NCBI GenBank assembly: GCA_009911185.1
Contig: QXWW01000027.1
Coordinates: forward strand, 1 to 56,695
From: Lachnospiraceae bacterium
Lineage (GTDB): Bacteria > Bacillota > Clostridia > Lachnospirales > Lachnospiraceae
DNA: 56,695 bases
Direction: 5' to 3'
In this document: positions 26,770-36,500 of the stretch, in pieces
How positions within the stretch are numbered: position 1 is the first letter of the stretch
Layout of the letters: each line of letters begins with the position of its first letter
The notes under the pieces: generated by a model
The model's input: the letters and a program-made list of their open reading frames with translations, nothing else
What the model was told of the DNA's origin: nothing
Databases searched by the model: none
Program-made: the position numbers and the translations under genes

Positions 26770-28139
26770 GATGTTTCTTCTAAAACATTCTCCATCTGCA
26801 GTACATGCTCTTTAAGCCTGGAGGTGATCTTTCCTTTGACCACGCGGTTTACCAGGCTTTTTCCCTGCGCCTCTTTCACTGGCACTGCTATCTTTACATA
26901 TTCTTTCGTATGTCCCAGAAAATATTCTTTCCCGCCAAAAGATACTTTTTCCTCCAGCAGAGCTTCTTCCTCCCTGCCCAGATACCAGGCTAAAAAGGCT
27001 TCATTCATCGGCACCAGATCTGAAAACAAAATATTGCTGCGGGTATTTTTCACTGCTTCCGGTATCTGCTGCGTCATCAGGGCCGCCCTGGTCCCTTTTC
27101 GCAGAGAATACTTAAAAATATGTATCTCAAAAAAACCAATCCTCTTTAAGAATCTGCGGGTCTGTTCAAATTCTTCCTCTGTCTCCCCCGGAAACCCTAC
27201 AATTACATCTGTCGTAATTGCCGGATGCGCAAAATGTTTGCGCAGAATCTCGCATACCTGCGCATATTCTTCGCAGCTGTATTTTCGATTCATCCGCTGT
27301 AGCACCGTGTCGCAGCCGCTCTGCAGCGACAGATGGAAATGAGGACAGAATTTGGGCAGCTTTGCCAGCCGGCCGGCAAATTCTTCCGTTACAATCTTAG
27401 GCTCTAAAGAACCCAGGCGAATCCTTGCAATCCCAGGCAAATCGTGCACCTTCTCAATCAACGTAATCAGGTGCGTTCCCAGATCTGTGCCATAGGAGCT
27501 TAAATGGATCCCAGTAAGCACTACCTCCTGATAACCGTTCGCCCCGAGCCGTTTTACCTCTTCGAGCACATCCTCCGCCCGCCTGCTCCTGACTCTTCCT
27601 CTGGCATAAGGTATGATACAATAACTGCAGAACTGATTGCAGCCGTCCTGCACCTTAATAAAGGCTCTGGTATGTTCTGCGGTACGGCTAAGGGATAACG
27701 TCTCATAGGCAGGATCATGCTCTATATCTGAAATTACAGTAAGACTTGCTGAACTTTCTGGCTGGTGCTGCGCTCCTTGCCGCTTTAACGCTTCCCTGGC
27801 CGCAAAAAACTGCTCTAATAATTGCGGCAGCTCATGCTTCTTATTATTCCCGATAAAAATATCGACGGCCCCGTCTCTTGCCTGTTCTTTTGCCGTCTGC
27901 ACATAACACCCGGCCGCCACCACCACGCTCTCTGGATTTCTCCTTCTGGCACGATGAAGCATTTGCCGGGATTTGCGGTCTGCAATATTCGTTACAGAAC
28001 AGGTATTGACCACATATACGTCGGCAGCTTCCTCAAAAGGAACGATTTCATACCCAGCCTCTTCTAAGAGCTGCTGCATACTCTCTGTCTCGTAAGCATT
28101 TACTTTGCAGCCTAAATTGTGCAATGCCGCCTTTCTCAT
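26766..28139 (-). CDS. mtaB: tRNA t6A37 methylthiotransferase MtaB
   Basis: Radical-SAM enzyme that adds a methylthio group to N6-threonylcarbamoyladenosine-37 of ANN-decoding tRNAs. From MRKAALHNLGCKVNAYETES it is 457 residues. The N-terminal cluster cysteines are in LGCKVN, NTCSVT and AAGCYV; the radical-SAM cluster is CNQFCSYCIIPYARG; a C-terminal TRAM domain follows. A longer frame starts 25 codons upstream but has no homology-like sequence. The SD (GAGAGG) is 12 nt away, a little far. In Bacillus this gene follows rsmE; here thiI and a desulfurase come between. Confidence 0.93.
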   Translation of the reverse strand: MRKAALHNLGCKVNAYETESMQQLLEEAGYEIVPFEEAADVYVVNTCSVTNIADRKSRQMLHRARRRNPESVVVAAGCYVQTAKEQARDGAVDIFIGNNKKHELPQLLEQFFAAREALKRQGAQHQPESSASLTVISDIEHDPAYETLSLSRTAEHTRAFIKVQDGCNQFCSYCIIPYARGRVRSRRAEDVLEEVKRLGANGYQEVVLTGIHLSSYGTDLGTHLITLIEKVHDLPGIARIRLGSLEPKIVTEEFAGRLAKLPKFCPHFHLSLQSGCDTVLQRMNRKYSCEEYAQVCEILRKHFAHPAITTDVIVGFPGETEEEFEQTRRFLKRIGFFEIHIFKYSLRKGTRAALMTQQIPEAVKNTRSNILFSDLVPMNEAFLAWYLGREEEALLEEKVSFGGKEYFLGHTKEYVKIAVPVKEAQGKSLVNRVVKGKITSRLKEHVLQMENVLEETS

Positions 28140-28234
28140 TCTTTTTCCCATCCTCTCTATACATTCTGCCGAAAAACATTCCGCATTTTTTCCTGAAATT
28201 AGCTGCGCCGCCATTGACTTTTATTACAAAAGAC

Positions 28235-28263
28235 GTTACTATAAAGAAAATATCTGTTATACT
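28235..28263 (+). promoter_or_regulatory. promoter of the HPr-like gene
   Basis: TATACT (28258-28263) with extended TGT in front; GTTACT 17 nt upstream. A second candidate, TTGACT (28214-28219), 17 nt, TACTAT, lies just before it. Confidence 0.5.
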
Positions 28264-28285
28264 TTAACTATGAAGGAGGATTTCC

Positions 28286-28516
28286 ATGATAAACGTACAG
28301 ATTTCTTTAAACTCCATTGACAAGGTCAAATCTTTCGTAAATGCGATCACTCAATTCGATTTTGATTTCGATCTTATTTCCGGAAGATATGTCATTGACG
28401 CTAAATCCATTATGGGTATTTTCAGCCTCGATTTATCCAAGCCCATCGACCTTGCCATCCATGCTGAAGCGAACAAGGACGAGGTTATGGAAGTGTTGAA
28501 GCCATATCTGATTTAA
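28286..28516 (+). CDS. HPr-like protein lacking the phospho-histidine (Crh-like)
   Basis: A 76-residue HPr-fold protein. The segment AKSIMGIFSLDLSKPI matches the HPr regulatory site, so Ser41 aligns with Ser46 of HPr, the target of HPr kinase. The PTS site IHARPA is replaced by IDKVKS, with Asp12 where His15 should be, so it cannot carry phosphate in sugar transport. This pattern resembles Crh of Bacillus, a catabolite-repression cofactor. SD GAAGGAGG. It is a single gene with its own promoter and terminator, antisense-oriented between mtaB and thiI. Role in carbon control is inference. Confidence 0.8.
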   Translation: MINVQISLNSIDKVKSFVNAITQFDFDFDLISGRYVIDAKSIMGIFSLDLSKPIDLAIHAEANKDEVMEVLKPYLI

Positions 28517-28539
28517 TTCTTTCCGGATACCGTACAGTT

Positions 28540-28565
28540 CCCCCATGAGTACCGTTTCATGGGGG
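28540..28565 (+). terminator. terminator of the HPr-like gene
   Basis: CCCCCATGA and TCATGGGGG pair (9 bp) around an 8-nt loop, followed by five T, 24 nt after the stop. Confidence 0.92.
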
Positions 28566-28593
28566 TTTTTGCCGTCTCTTTTTCTGTATTCAT

Positions 28594-29778
28594 TTACTCT
28601 GATTCCACTATGATTGTCTCCGCCGTCTCCATGGCATTCTTCATCATCTCATCAATTTTTTCCTTAAGATGTGTTTCTGAGCGCCGGATTATCTTAAGGC
28701 TCGGCTTTGTCACCGGATGCTTGGCCACAAATATGGTACAACAATCCTCATAGGGGAGGATCGAAGTCTCATAGGTGCCGATTTTCTCTGAAACGGCAAT
28801 AATCTCCTGCTTGTCAAAGCCAATCAAAGGGCGGTAAACTGGCATGGTACACACTTCATTGGTAGCTGCAAGAGACTGCATGGTCTGGCTTGCCACCTGT
28901 CCAATGCTCTCGCCGGTAATCAATCCCAAAGAACCCGTCTCCTCCGCAAAATGTTCTGCTATGCGCATCATATAGCGGCGCATGATAATCGTTAATTCCT
29001 CATGCGGGCACTGCTCGTAAATATACATCTGGATATCGGTAAAATTCACTACCTTGAGATAAACCGGGCCTGCATATTTTGCTATCAGTTTTGCCAAATC
29101 CACGACTTTTTGTTTCGCACGTTCACTGGTATAGGGCGGCGCATGAAAATAGACGGCGTCAATTTTCACTCCCCGCTTCGCAATCATATAGCCGGCCACC
29201 GGACTGTCAATCCCGCCGGACAGCAGAAGCATTCCTTTTCCATTGGTGCCCACTGGCATCCCTCCCGGTCCCGGAATCACTTCTGAGTAAATATTAATCC
29301 TCCCGCGAATCTCGACGTTTACCAGAATCTGCGGTTCATGCACATCCACTTTCATCTCGGAAAACGCTTCCAGAATCTTCTCTCCGAGAGCTGCATTAAT
29401 TTCCATGGAACTCATAGGATAATTCTTTCTGGCTCTGCGGGCATTGACCTTAAAGGTCTTATGCTTGTCCGGATAACGTCTGTCAAGATAGGCAATAACG
29501 TCTCCTGCAAGTTTATCGAATCCTTCATCTTCTGTAATCACTACTGGACAGATTCCCACAATGCCAAATACGCATTGCAGATGCTCCATGGTTTCATCAT
29601 AATCAAAATCTGTCAACGCCTCTATATAAATACGTCCCTGTTCTTTGCTGATAAGAAATTCTCCCTCTACGGATTTTAAGGCATATTTGATCTGCCGCAC
29701 CAACGCATCTTCGAACAGATGGCGATTCTTGCCCTTAATCCCGATTTCCCCGTATTTTATTAAAAATGCTTTAAACAT
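28594..29778 (-). CDS. thiI: tRNA 4-thiouridine synthetase ThiI
   Basis: Makes 4-thiouridine-8 in tRNA and can supply sulfur for thiamine. 394 residues: ferredoxin-like start FKAFLIKYGEIGIKGKNRHLFE, a THUMP domain, and the ATP pyrophosphatase P-loop LLSGGIDSPVAGYM. The rhodanese domain of E. coli ThiI is absent, as in many Firmicutes, where a neighbouring cysteine desulfurase passes sulfur directly; that partner is 11 nt upstream. The frame is open 109 codons further but that part lies inside the desulfurase. SD AGAAAGGA. Confidence 0.95.
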   Translation of the reverse strand: MFKAFLIKYGEIGIKGKNRHLFEDALVRQIKYALKSVEGEFLISKEQGRIYIEALTDFDYDETMEHLQCVFGIVGICPVVITEDEGFDKLAGDVIAYLDRRYPDKHKTFKVNARRARKNYPMSSMEINAALGEKILEAFSEMKVDVHEPQILVNVEIRGRINIYSEVIPGPGGMPVGTNGKGMLLLSGGIDSPVAGYMIAKRGVKIDAVYFHAPPYTSERAKQKVVDLAKLIAKYAGPVYLKVVNFTDIQMYIYEQCPHEELTIIMRRYMMRIAEHFAEETGSLGLITGESIGQVASQTMQSLAATNEVCTMPVYRPLIGFDKQEIIAVSEKIGTYETSILPYEDCCTIFVAKHPVTKPSLKIIRRSETHLKEKIDEMMKNAMETAETIIVESE

Positions 29779-29789
29779 ATGTTTCCTTT

Positions 29790-30944
29790 CTAATGCCTTA
29801 TGTATTTTCGAAGCATCGGTACCAGCTCCTTTAATTTTTTCACACCGTACGCTACTTCTTCCAGTGTGTTGTCTTTGCTGAAACTGATACGCACGGTAGC
29901 GTCCAGATACTGCCGCTTGACCCCGATTGCCTGCAATGTGGCGCTGGCCGCAGGCTTGTTCGAAGAACAGGCGCTTCCTGCCGATACGTAAATCTGTTGT
30001 TCTTCCAGAGCATGCAACAGTACTTCGCTGCGAACTCCATCCACGCTGAGGCTGACAATATGAGGCGCACTGTCTGTATCTGTTCTGCCATTGATATGCG
30101 CCCATTCCTCATCTGCAATCCCCTGTATAAAAGCATTTTTTAACTGGCGTAAATGCTCCTGCTTTTTTTCAAAATCTTCGTACGCTTCCACCGCCGCCTG
30201 TCCCAGCCCTGCAATTCCCGGCACATTTTCCGTACCAGAACGCATATTTTTCTGCTGTCCTCCTCCATAAATCATGGGTTTTAATTTTGTCTTTTCTTTC
30301 ACATACAAAAACCCGCTGCCCTTGGGTCCATGAATTTTATGGCCGCTGACAGACATCATGTCAATTCCCAGTTTTCCGGGATGAATGATATATTTTCCAT
30401 ATGCCTGAATGGCGTCCACATGAAATAAGGTTTGCGGATTCTTCTCCTTTATAATCCGAGCCGCCGCGGCAACAGGTTCCACTGCGCCAATCTCATTATT
30501 CACATACATCATGGACACCAGAATGGTTTCCGGAGTTATCGCTTCCCTTAACTCATCCAGAGAAATGACGCCGTCCTGATCGACACCGAGACGGGTCACA
30601 GAAAACCCCTGCTCCTCCAGAAATTTCAGAGGCGCCGACACAGCCGGATGCTCCACACAGGTAGTAATCAGATGCATTCCGCTGCGTCTGTTTGCCATGG
30701 CTGCTCCCAGAATGGCAAGATTGTTGGATTCTGTTCCGCCGGAAGTAAAAATCAGCTCCGTCTCCTTTATCTTCATGGTCTTTGCAATTTTACGCCTTGC
30801 TTCCCTGATATAGCTTTCCCCTTTTATGCCTTTTCCATGCAAAGAAGAAGGGTTTCCATAATCCTCAGACAAGGCGCGCACCATAATCTCCACGACCCCT
30901 TCGCTGCAGCGGGTGGTAGCTGAATTATCAAAATATGCTTCCAT
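29790..30944 (-). CDS. cysteine desulfurase (NifS/IscS type)
   Basis: PLP enzyme that takes sulfur from cysteine, 384 residues. Begins YFDNSATTRCSEGV; cofactor residues in TSGGTESNNLAI and CVEHPAV; PLP lysine in SVSGHKIHGPKGSG; active-site cysteine in SAGSACSSNKPAAS. It is paired with thiI, so its main job is likely tRNA thiolation (NifZ-like role in Bacillus). Lies 9 nt after rsmE. Confidence 0.93.
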   Translation of the reverse strand: MEAYFDNSATTRCSEGVVEIMVRALSEDYGNPSSLHGKGIKGESYIREARRKIAKTMKIKETELIFTSGGTESNNLAILGAAMANRRSGMHLITTCVEHPAVSAPLKFLEEQGFSVTRLGVDQDGVISLDELREAITPETILVSMMYVNNEIGAVEPVAAAARIIKEKNPQTLFHVDAIQAYGKYIIHPGKLGIDMMSVSGHKIHGPKGSGFLYVKEKTKLKPMIYGGGQQKNMRSGTENVPGIAGLGQAAVEAYEDFEKKQEHLRQLKNAFIQGIADEEWAHINGRTDTDSAPHIVSLSVDGVRSEVLLHALEEQQIYVSAGSACSSNKPAASATLQAIGVKRQYLDATVRISFSKDNTLEEVAYGVKKLKELVPMLRKYIRH

Positions 30945-30953
30945 GTTCTCCTC

Positions 30954-31685
30954 CTAATCCTCCAGCGCATAAAGCAACATCGAAAGTGCGCAGATTCCTG
31001 CCGTTTCTGTGCGCAGAATACGGTTTCCCAGAGAAATCATCTCCATTTCATCCTGCACGAGCGCAATTTCACGGGAATCATAGCCGCCTTCCGGTCCGAT
31101 AAAAATCCCGACGGAACTGCCCTTCTGAATGCTTCCTACCACTTCTCTAGTATGTGCCATTCCCCGCTGGTTTTCATAGGGCAGAAGGCACACGTCCAGC
31201 TTTCTGGCATATTCTGCCGCTTCCTTAAAACTCATCACTTCTCCAATCTGAGGAATGATACTGCGCTTTGACTGTTTTGCAGCGCTTTCCGCAATGGCCT
31301 GCCATCTTAACTGCTTCGCTTTGGCCTTTTTCTCATCCAGCTTTACCACGCAGTTTTTCATGGCAACCGGAATAATCTGAGAGACTCCCAGCTCCACTGT
31401 CTTCTGAATCACCAGTTCCATTTTGTCTCCCTTAGGAAGTCCCTGAAACAAAGTAATCTGTACACCCGGCTCCGTGTCCTCAGCCTGACCGATTATCTGC
31501 AGCAGAATCTGCTGTTCTTCCATATTTTGAATTTTACAGTAAAAGTCTCCCCCTTCGTTATCACTGATGCGCAGCTGTTCTCCTATCCGCATGCGGAGAA
31601 CATTTTTGATGTGATTTACATCCGTGCCTGTAATCACAATCTCTTCTCCATGAACCTGGCCCGGTTCTACAAAAAATTGAAACAT
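30954..31685 (-). CDS. rsmE: 16S rRNA m3U1498 methyltransferase
   Basis: SPOUT-class methyltransferase, 243 residues. N-terminal PUA-like domain (HIKNVLRMRIGEQLRISD), then the knot with LFQGLPKGDKMELVIQKTVELGV, ESAAKQSKRSIIP, and the SAM-binding FIGPEGGYDSREI followed by SLGNRILRTETA. The start MFQFFVEPGQVH follows CAGGAGCAGGA and lies 16 nt after prmA; the 28-codon upstream extension lies in prmA. Confidence 0.95.
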   Translation of the reverse strand: MFQFFVEPGQVHGEEIVITGTDVNHIKNVLRMRIGEQLRISDNEGGDFYCKIQNMEEQQILLQIIGQAEDTEPGVQITLFQGLPKGDKMELVIQKTVELGVSQIIPVAMKNCVVKLDEKKAKAKQLRWQAIAESAAKQSKRSIIPQIGEVMSFKEAAEYARKLDVCLLPYENQRGMAHTREVVGSIQKGSSVGIFIGPEGGYDSREIALVQDEMEMISLGNRILRTETAGICALSMLLYALED

Positions 31686-31701
31686 TTTTCCTGCTCCTGT
31701 T

Positions 31702-32649
31702 CTATTTTCTGGCGGTAATGCCAACCCATTCTCCCTGACGGCTGATCTCAAGTATTTCAAGTCCGGCATCCAAAACTGCCTGTTTTACTGATTCCTCTTT
31801 AAAGTCAATGATACCGCTGGTAATATAGATCCCGCCCTTTTTCAGACAACCTGGAATCACCGGGGTCAGGGGAATGATAATATCTGCCAGAATATTTGCC
31901 GTCACAATGTCATACTCCCCACCCACCTGCTTCTGAATGTCAGCATCATCAATGAGGTTTCCATGATAAAAATGTGCCTGTTCCATAGACAATCCATTTG
32001 CCTTCATATTCTCCGCAGAAGCTTCTATGCACAATGGATCAATGTCCGTTCCTGTTACGCTGGCTGCTCCCAGCTTCAGACTTACCAGAGATAAAATGCC
32101 GCTTCCGCATCCCACATCCAGCACCTGATCCTGATGCTTTAAATATTTGCACAACTGGTGGATGCACAGTTGGGTAGTCTCATGTTTTCCCGTTCCAAAG
32201 GAAGTGCCAGGGTCAATCTCAATGACATGGCGGTAATCTCCCTCTGCGGGCAGTTCTTCCCAGGTTGGTTTAATCAAGATATTTTCAATGGTAAATGCCT
32301 TAAAATACTGTTTCCAGTTGTTGATCCACTCCTTATCTTCTGTCTCCCCTTCTGTAATTCTGGCTGTTCCGACCTCCACAAATGTACGCAGTTCTTCCAG
32401 TTCCCTGCGCACCTGTGACAAAAGCTCTTCCTGCGCTTGCTCTGCCGGCAGAAAGAAACTGATATATGCCAGTCCCTCATCCGGCGGAAGCTCCGGCAGA
32501 ATATCAATATACAATTTCTCTTTATCTGCTGCGGACAAAGGAATGTTATCTTCTATCTGAACTCCTTCAATCCCAAGATCCGCAAGCATGCTGCTTATAA
32601 AATCTTCTGCCTGGGTAGCCGTCTCAATCGTATACTTTTTCCATTTCAT
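31702..32649 (-). CDS. prmA: ribosomal protein L11 methyltransferase
   Basis: Trimethylates ribosomal protein L11. 315 residues, N-terminal L11-binding domain and a class I methyltransferase domain with VLDVGCGSGILSL and the NPPF-like TANILADIIIPL block. ATG chosen because TTGGAGAAG sits just before it; a TTG 12 nt earlier is inside that SD. Head of prmA-rsmE, normally right after dnaJ, but dnaJ is about 13.6 kb away here. Confidence 0.95.
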   Translation of the reverse strand: MKWKKYTIETATQAEDFISSMLADLGIEGVQIEDNIPLSAADKEKLYIDILPELPPDEGLAYISFFLPAEQAQEELLSQVRRELEELRTFVEVGTARITEGETEDKEWINNWKQYFKAFTIENILIKPTWEELPAEGDYRHVIEIDPGTSFGTGKHETTQLCIHQLCKYLKHQDQVLDVGCGSGILSLVSLKLGAASVTGTDIDPLCIEASAENMKANGLSMEQAHFYHGNLIDDADIQKQVGGEYDIVTANILADIIIPLTPVIPGCLKKGGIYITSGIIDFKEESVKQAVLDAGLEILEISRQGEWVGITARK

Positions 32650-32712
32650 AGTCTTCTCCAATCTGCGCCATCCTTTTCACTGGCTCTCGTACCGTCTGTC
32701 AGATGTAAAACA

Positions 32713-32806
32713 GGAGCTGCCGCAAAACAACAGCCAGATACAATATATCATACTCCAAAAACGGAGCGTAACTTATATAATATCTAGTGCTTTTTGCAAC
32801 AGCCCC
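32713..32806. repeat. 94-bp imperfect inverted-repeat element
   Basis: Ends GGGGCTGTTGCAAAA and, inverted, GGAGCTGCCGCAAAA match at 12 of 15 positions. The inside continues as an imperfect palindrome (AGATATTATA... against AGATACAATA...) down to CTCCGTTTTTGGAG. The whole unit could fold into one long hairpin. It fills the gap between the J-domain gene and prmA. It resembles a miniature transposable element; it may also act as a terminator. Confidence 0.5.
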
Positions 32807-32810
32807 TGGT

Positions 32811-33506
32811 CTATGCACTAAACTGCTTCTTTAAGCTTTCGTAAGTTCTGTTGATCATCTGAAGAGTCTGTGTGTCTCCTGTGGAATTATCCGGGTGAAA
32901 TATTTTGATCAATTCCCGGTACCGCTTCTTCATGTCCAGTTCATTTTCCACACCGGAAAAGAACAGTTCCATTTCTGAAGGATACTTAACGGTCATTCTC
33001 GCCTGCCGCCCCTCGCCTCTGACAGCTTCGGCCTCTTTTTTCTTCTCAAATGCTTCTCGCTCTCCGGCGAGTTTCTGTAATTCCATTTCCAAAAGCTCCC
33101 ATTTCGCTTTAATGAGGCGCTCTTTTTCCGCCAGACGCCTTTCTTCCCGCTCTTTCTTCAAATAATATTCCTGCTGTTCCTGTTCAAATTTCCGCCGGTC
33201 CGCAGTCAACTCCTGCATAAACTTTCGTCTGTCTGCCGCAAGTTCTTCCCGAAATCTAATTCTCTCTTCGGCAAGTTCTCGCTGAAATTCCCGCCTTTTC
33301 TCAGCAATTTTCTGCTGTTCTTCCCAATGCTTCTGATGAATTTTCTGCTGTTCTTCCCAACGCTGTTTCTGCTGCACTGCATCCGCTTCCAGATTTGGGT
33401 GAATTTCTTCTTCCGTCCTCTGCTGAATTTCTTCTGATTTAAGCTGCACCGTCTCTTCCTGCGGCTTCTGAATCATCGTTTCCATCTGACATCTGGGCTG
33501 GTCCAT
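32811..33506 (-). CDS. coiled-coil protein with C-terminal J-domain
   Basis: A 231-residue protein. Residues about 35-165 are a charged coiled coil with short repeats (EEQQKI twice; ADRRKF twice) very rich in Glu, Gln, Lys and Arg. The last 50 residues are a J-domain core, MKKRYRELIKIFHPDNSTGD...INRTYESLKK, with the HPD motif that stimulates DnaK-type chaperones. It lacks the Gly/Phe and zinc regions of DnaJ. It leads the prmA-rsmE-desulfurase-thiI group from its own promoter. Start MDQPRC has AAGGAGG. Client unknown. Confidence 0.78.
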   Translation of the reverse strand: MDQPRCQMETMIQKPQEETVQLKSEEIQQRTEEEIHPNLEADAVQQKQRWEEQQKIHQKHWEEQQKIAEKRREFQRELAEERIRFREELAADRRKFMQELTADRRKFEQEQQEYYLKKEREERRLAEKERLIKAKWELLEMELQKLAGEREAFEKKKEAEAVRGEGRQARMTVKYPSEMELFFSGVENELDMKKRYRELIKIFHPDNSTGDTQTLQMINRTYESLKKQFSA

Positions 33507-33562
33507 TTCCTTTCCTCCTTCGTATCTGCACTGAAACAGACAAATCCGCACCAACTTATTCT

Positions 33563-33591
33563 ATTCTACAATATTCCCCGGAAAATATCAA
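33563..33591 (-). promoter_or_regulatory. promoter of the J-domain gene and prmA operon
   Basis: On the minus strand TTGATA, 17 nt, TAGAAT, 57 nt before the start codon. Confidence 0.65.
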
Positions 33592-33597
33592 TGAAAC

Positions 33598-36500
33598 TTA
33601 ACGAATTTTTATTTTCTTTACCTTGCTGTACGTCCCGTAAACCTTCGCTCTGTTCACTGTTCTATAGGCACGTATGCGGAAACTATACGTTTTTCCCTTT
33701 TTCATCCCTGTTTTGGTAAAAGAAACGGTCTTCCCTTTGTCAATCGTCTTGATTTTCTTGTAGCCTCCTTTGCCCGTCTTCATAAAAATCTCATAGCCGC
33801 TGGCACCTGAGATCTTCTTCCATGCCAATTTCACCTTATTTTTACCACTCTTTTTTACCGTATTAAACTTAACAGCTGACGGAGCTGTAGCTGTCCTGAT
33901 TTCTCCAGCTTGCGCTGCAAATACCCTGCTCCCATTTACAATATAATAAGGAGTGACCTGTAAGGTATAGTCTGATGCTGCTTTCAAACCGCCAAAAGAA
34001 TGAACATTTCCTGTCACATACTGAGTAGATACCAAGGTATTACCTTTGTAAAGTTTCAGATAATAGCCTGCGTTTTCTATGAGATTCCAGGTAAACGTCA
34101 AAGAGTCTGACGTATTTTTTTTCACTTTAAGCCCTGACACCTTTCCTGGCTTTGCAGGATTCAATACAGGAATTTCCTCTGTCCGAACGTTTCCGCAAAG
34201 GCTGCAGGTATGAGTTCTCAATCCCTTCTGAGTCTCTGTTGCAGGCCTGGTTACTTTTGATTGTTCTTGATGGCCGGGACATTTCACCTGAACCTTTACC
34301 TCAATCCTCTGAACGGTTTGATAATTATCTGTGTCTTCCGGCACGTAATTTACATACCATGTATACGTTCCCTCTGTTGATAATTCGGTTGCTTCAGCGG
34401 TCTGCCAGACAAAACCTTTCGGCAGAATTACGCTTGCCAACGTCTTTCCGCTCTGCCCCTGCAGTCCAACAGGCGCCGTATACGCAGGAACGGCTTTGGT
34501 AATTTCAACCTGCGCTGTTCCCTCAAACGGCTGGTATCCCTGACGTTTCACCTGATACCGCACCTGATAGACTCCTGCTTTTATCATTTCTGGCTGTTCT
34601 TCTTGGTAAATACCGTCTTCACCTGCATATTTTACTATGTCTCCTGCCTGGATTCCCTTGAGCATGATCCTCTGAGGCGTCCCATCATACGCAACAGTCA
34701 CGTCTTCTGACTCAATTCCTTCTATCTGCGGCAGACCTGCCTGAATCACTTCGGTATAACTATGCCCGCAGAGTACACAGGTAAAAGTTTCCTCACCGTC
34801 CTCTGTCTCAGTCGGCTGCTTTGTAATTTCTGACGTATAGTTATGTCCCGGACAGCTCACTGCAACTTCGGCTTCAATATCTGTAACCGTCACATAGTTT
34901 TCACTGTCTTCCGGTGTATATTTTACCAGAAAAACCAGGCTGCCTTCCTGGTACAGCTTGGTATCTGTATCAGTCTGCCAGCTAAAACCTTCTGGCAAAG
35001 TTACACTTGCCAGAGTCTTTCCGCTGGTCCCTTTCAATCCTTCCGGCACCGTATAAACGGGTATGGCTTTTTCGATTTTCACCTGGGCTGTCCCCTCAAA
35101 CGGCTGGTATCCCTGACGCTTTACACGGTACCGCACCTGATAAATCCCTGCGCGAATCATTTCCGGCTGTGTACTCTGATAGCTTCCATTGTCCCCAGCA
35201 TACTGCACTTCATCACCTTCCTGAATTCCCGAAACGGTAATTGTTTGTGCAGTTCCATTATATACGGCAGTCACGTCTTCGGCAGTAACGCCTGTTATCT
35301 CCCGTAAATCAAGCTCTGGAAGCGCATATGTAAGAATCACCTGTTTACTGCTGATCTGCGGTGTATTCTGAAGTGCGTACCATACCTCTTTTCCTCTCAC
35401 CGTAAATCCAAAAATCCACTGTCCTGACGGAATCTGAGGTTTATATACCTCTTCTGTCATTCCTTCTGCATCTAAACGGCAGATGGCTGTCTTTGTATTG
35501 AAATACATCATATCATTTGCTTTTGCAAGATACATATAGCTGGCCGGAAAGTAAGAATTTCCTTCTCCCGTCCATACGTTTTCCTTATATACCTCGGATT
35601 CTGCATCTTCGAAAAGCGCACCTTTTTTCAGAAGTTTCACTCCCATCGTGTTATAATCACCACCCTGATATCTGGAAAAATACCATTCTCCCTGATACCA
35701 GCAGATGGAAGAAGTTATCTCTGTCCAAAACGCATCATCATAGAGCGTAGAATCTGCTGTCCGCGACGTACTCCATCCCTCATGCTCATGGCTGGCATCA
35801 CTGATCGCCGTATCACTGAGCAGAAAATACTTATGTCCCACTCTTCCAATACTGTCTCTCACCGGATCATCCCAGGTCACATCCACATGGTACCATTTTC
35901 CGTCAATCTCTATCATATTCCAGGCATGTGCCATAGCATCGCTTGCCACCAGTTCACATGATATCCCAAGCTTATCCTTCATAATATAGATATAGGCGTC
36001 CCCATATCCATCACACACGGCCATTCGGTTCACCAGGGCGCCATATGCCGTATGAGAAATATCTGGAAGCTGTCCGTTATTAAGCCTGTCATAATCATAC
36101 TCACAGTTCTGCACCAGGTAATCATGCACCACCAAAGCCTTTTCCAGATCTGTCATAGAAGCCTCCGCCTGTGCCGCTGCCTGGTCAGCCGCTGTTTCCA
36201 GCTCTTGCCGCTGCTGATCTATTTCCTCCGGCGTACCCAAATAGCTCACATGATATGACTGTACTAATGATTGTTCATTATAAGAATAATAAGAATATGC
36301 GAACTTATTGTCTACATAAAACATTCCAGGATTATCATTTAAGATCTGAAGGAAGACAGCAGACACCTCTTTCGTGGGAATCTGATAAGCTGAGACATCT
36401 ATGCTCTGCTGATAATTCTCCAGAGCTTCCACGATATACTGTTCCAGATCCAGCGCCGCTCTGGATGCACGGTACATCTCACCTTCTGCAACCGGATAGC

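Noticed and set aside
29779-30105. 109-codon N-terminal extension of thiI
   Set aside because: It lies inside the cysteine desulfurase gene in another frame and looks like low-complexity Arg/Gln/Ser translation; the ATG at 29778 has a proper SD and the family N terminus.
33290-33370. Short repeated stretches in the J-domain gene that could suggest a repeat array
   Set aside because: They encode repeated coiled-coil residues (EEQQKI) and are part of the reading frame; spacing does not fit a CRISPR array.
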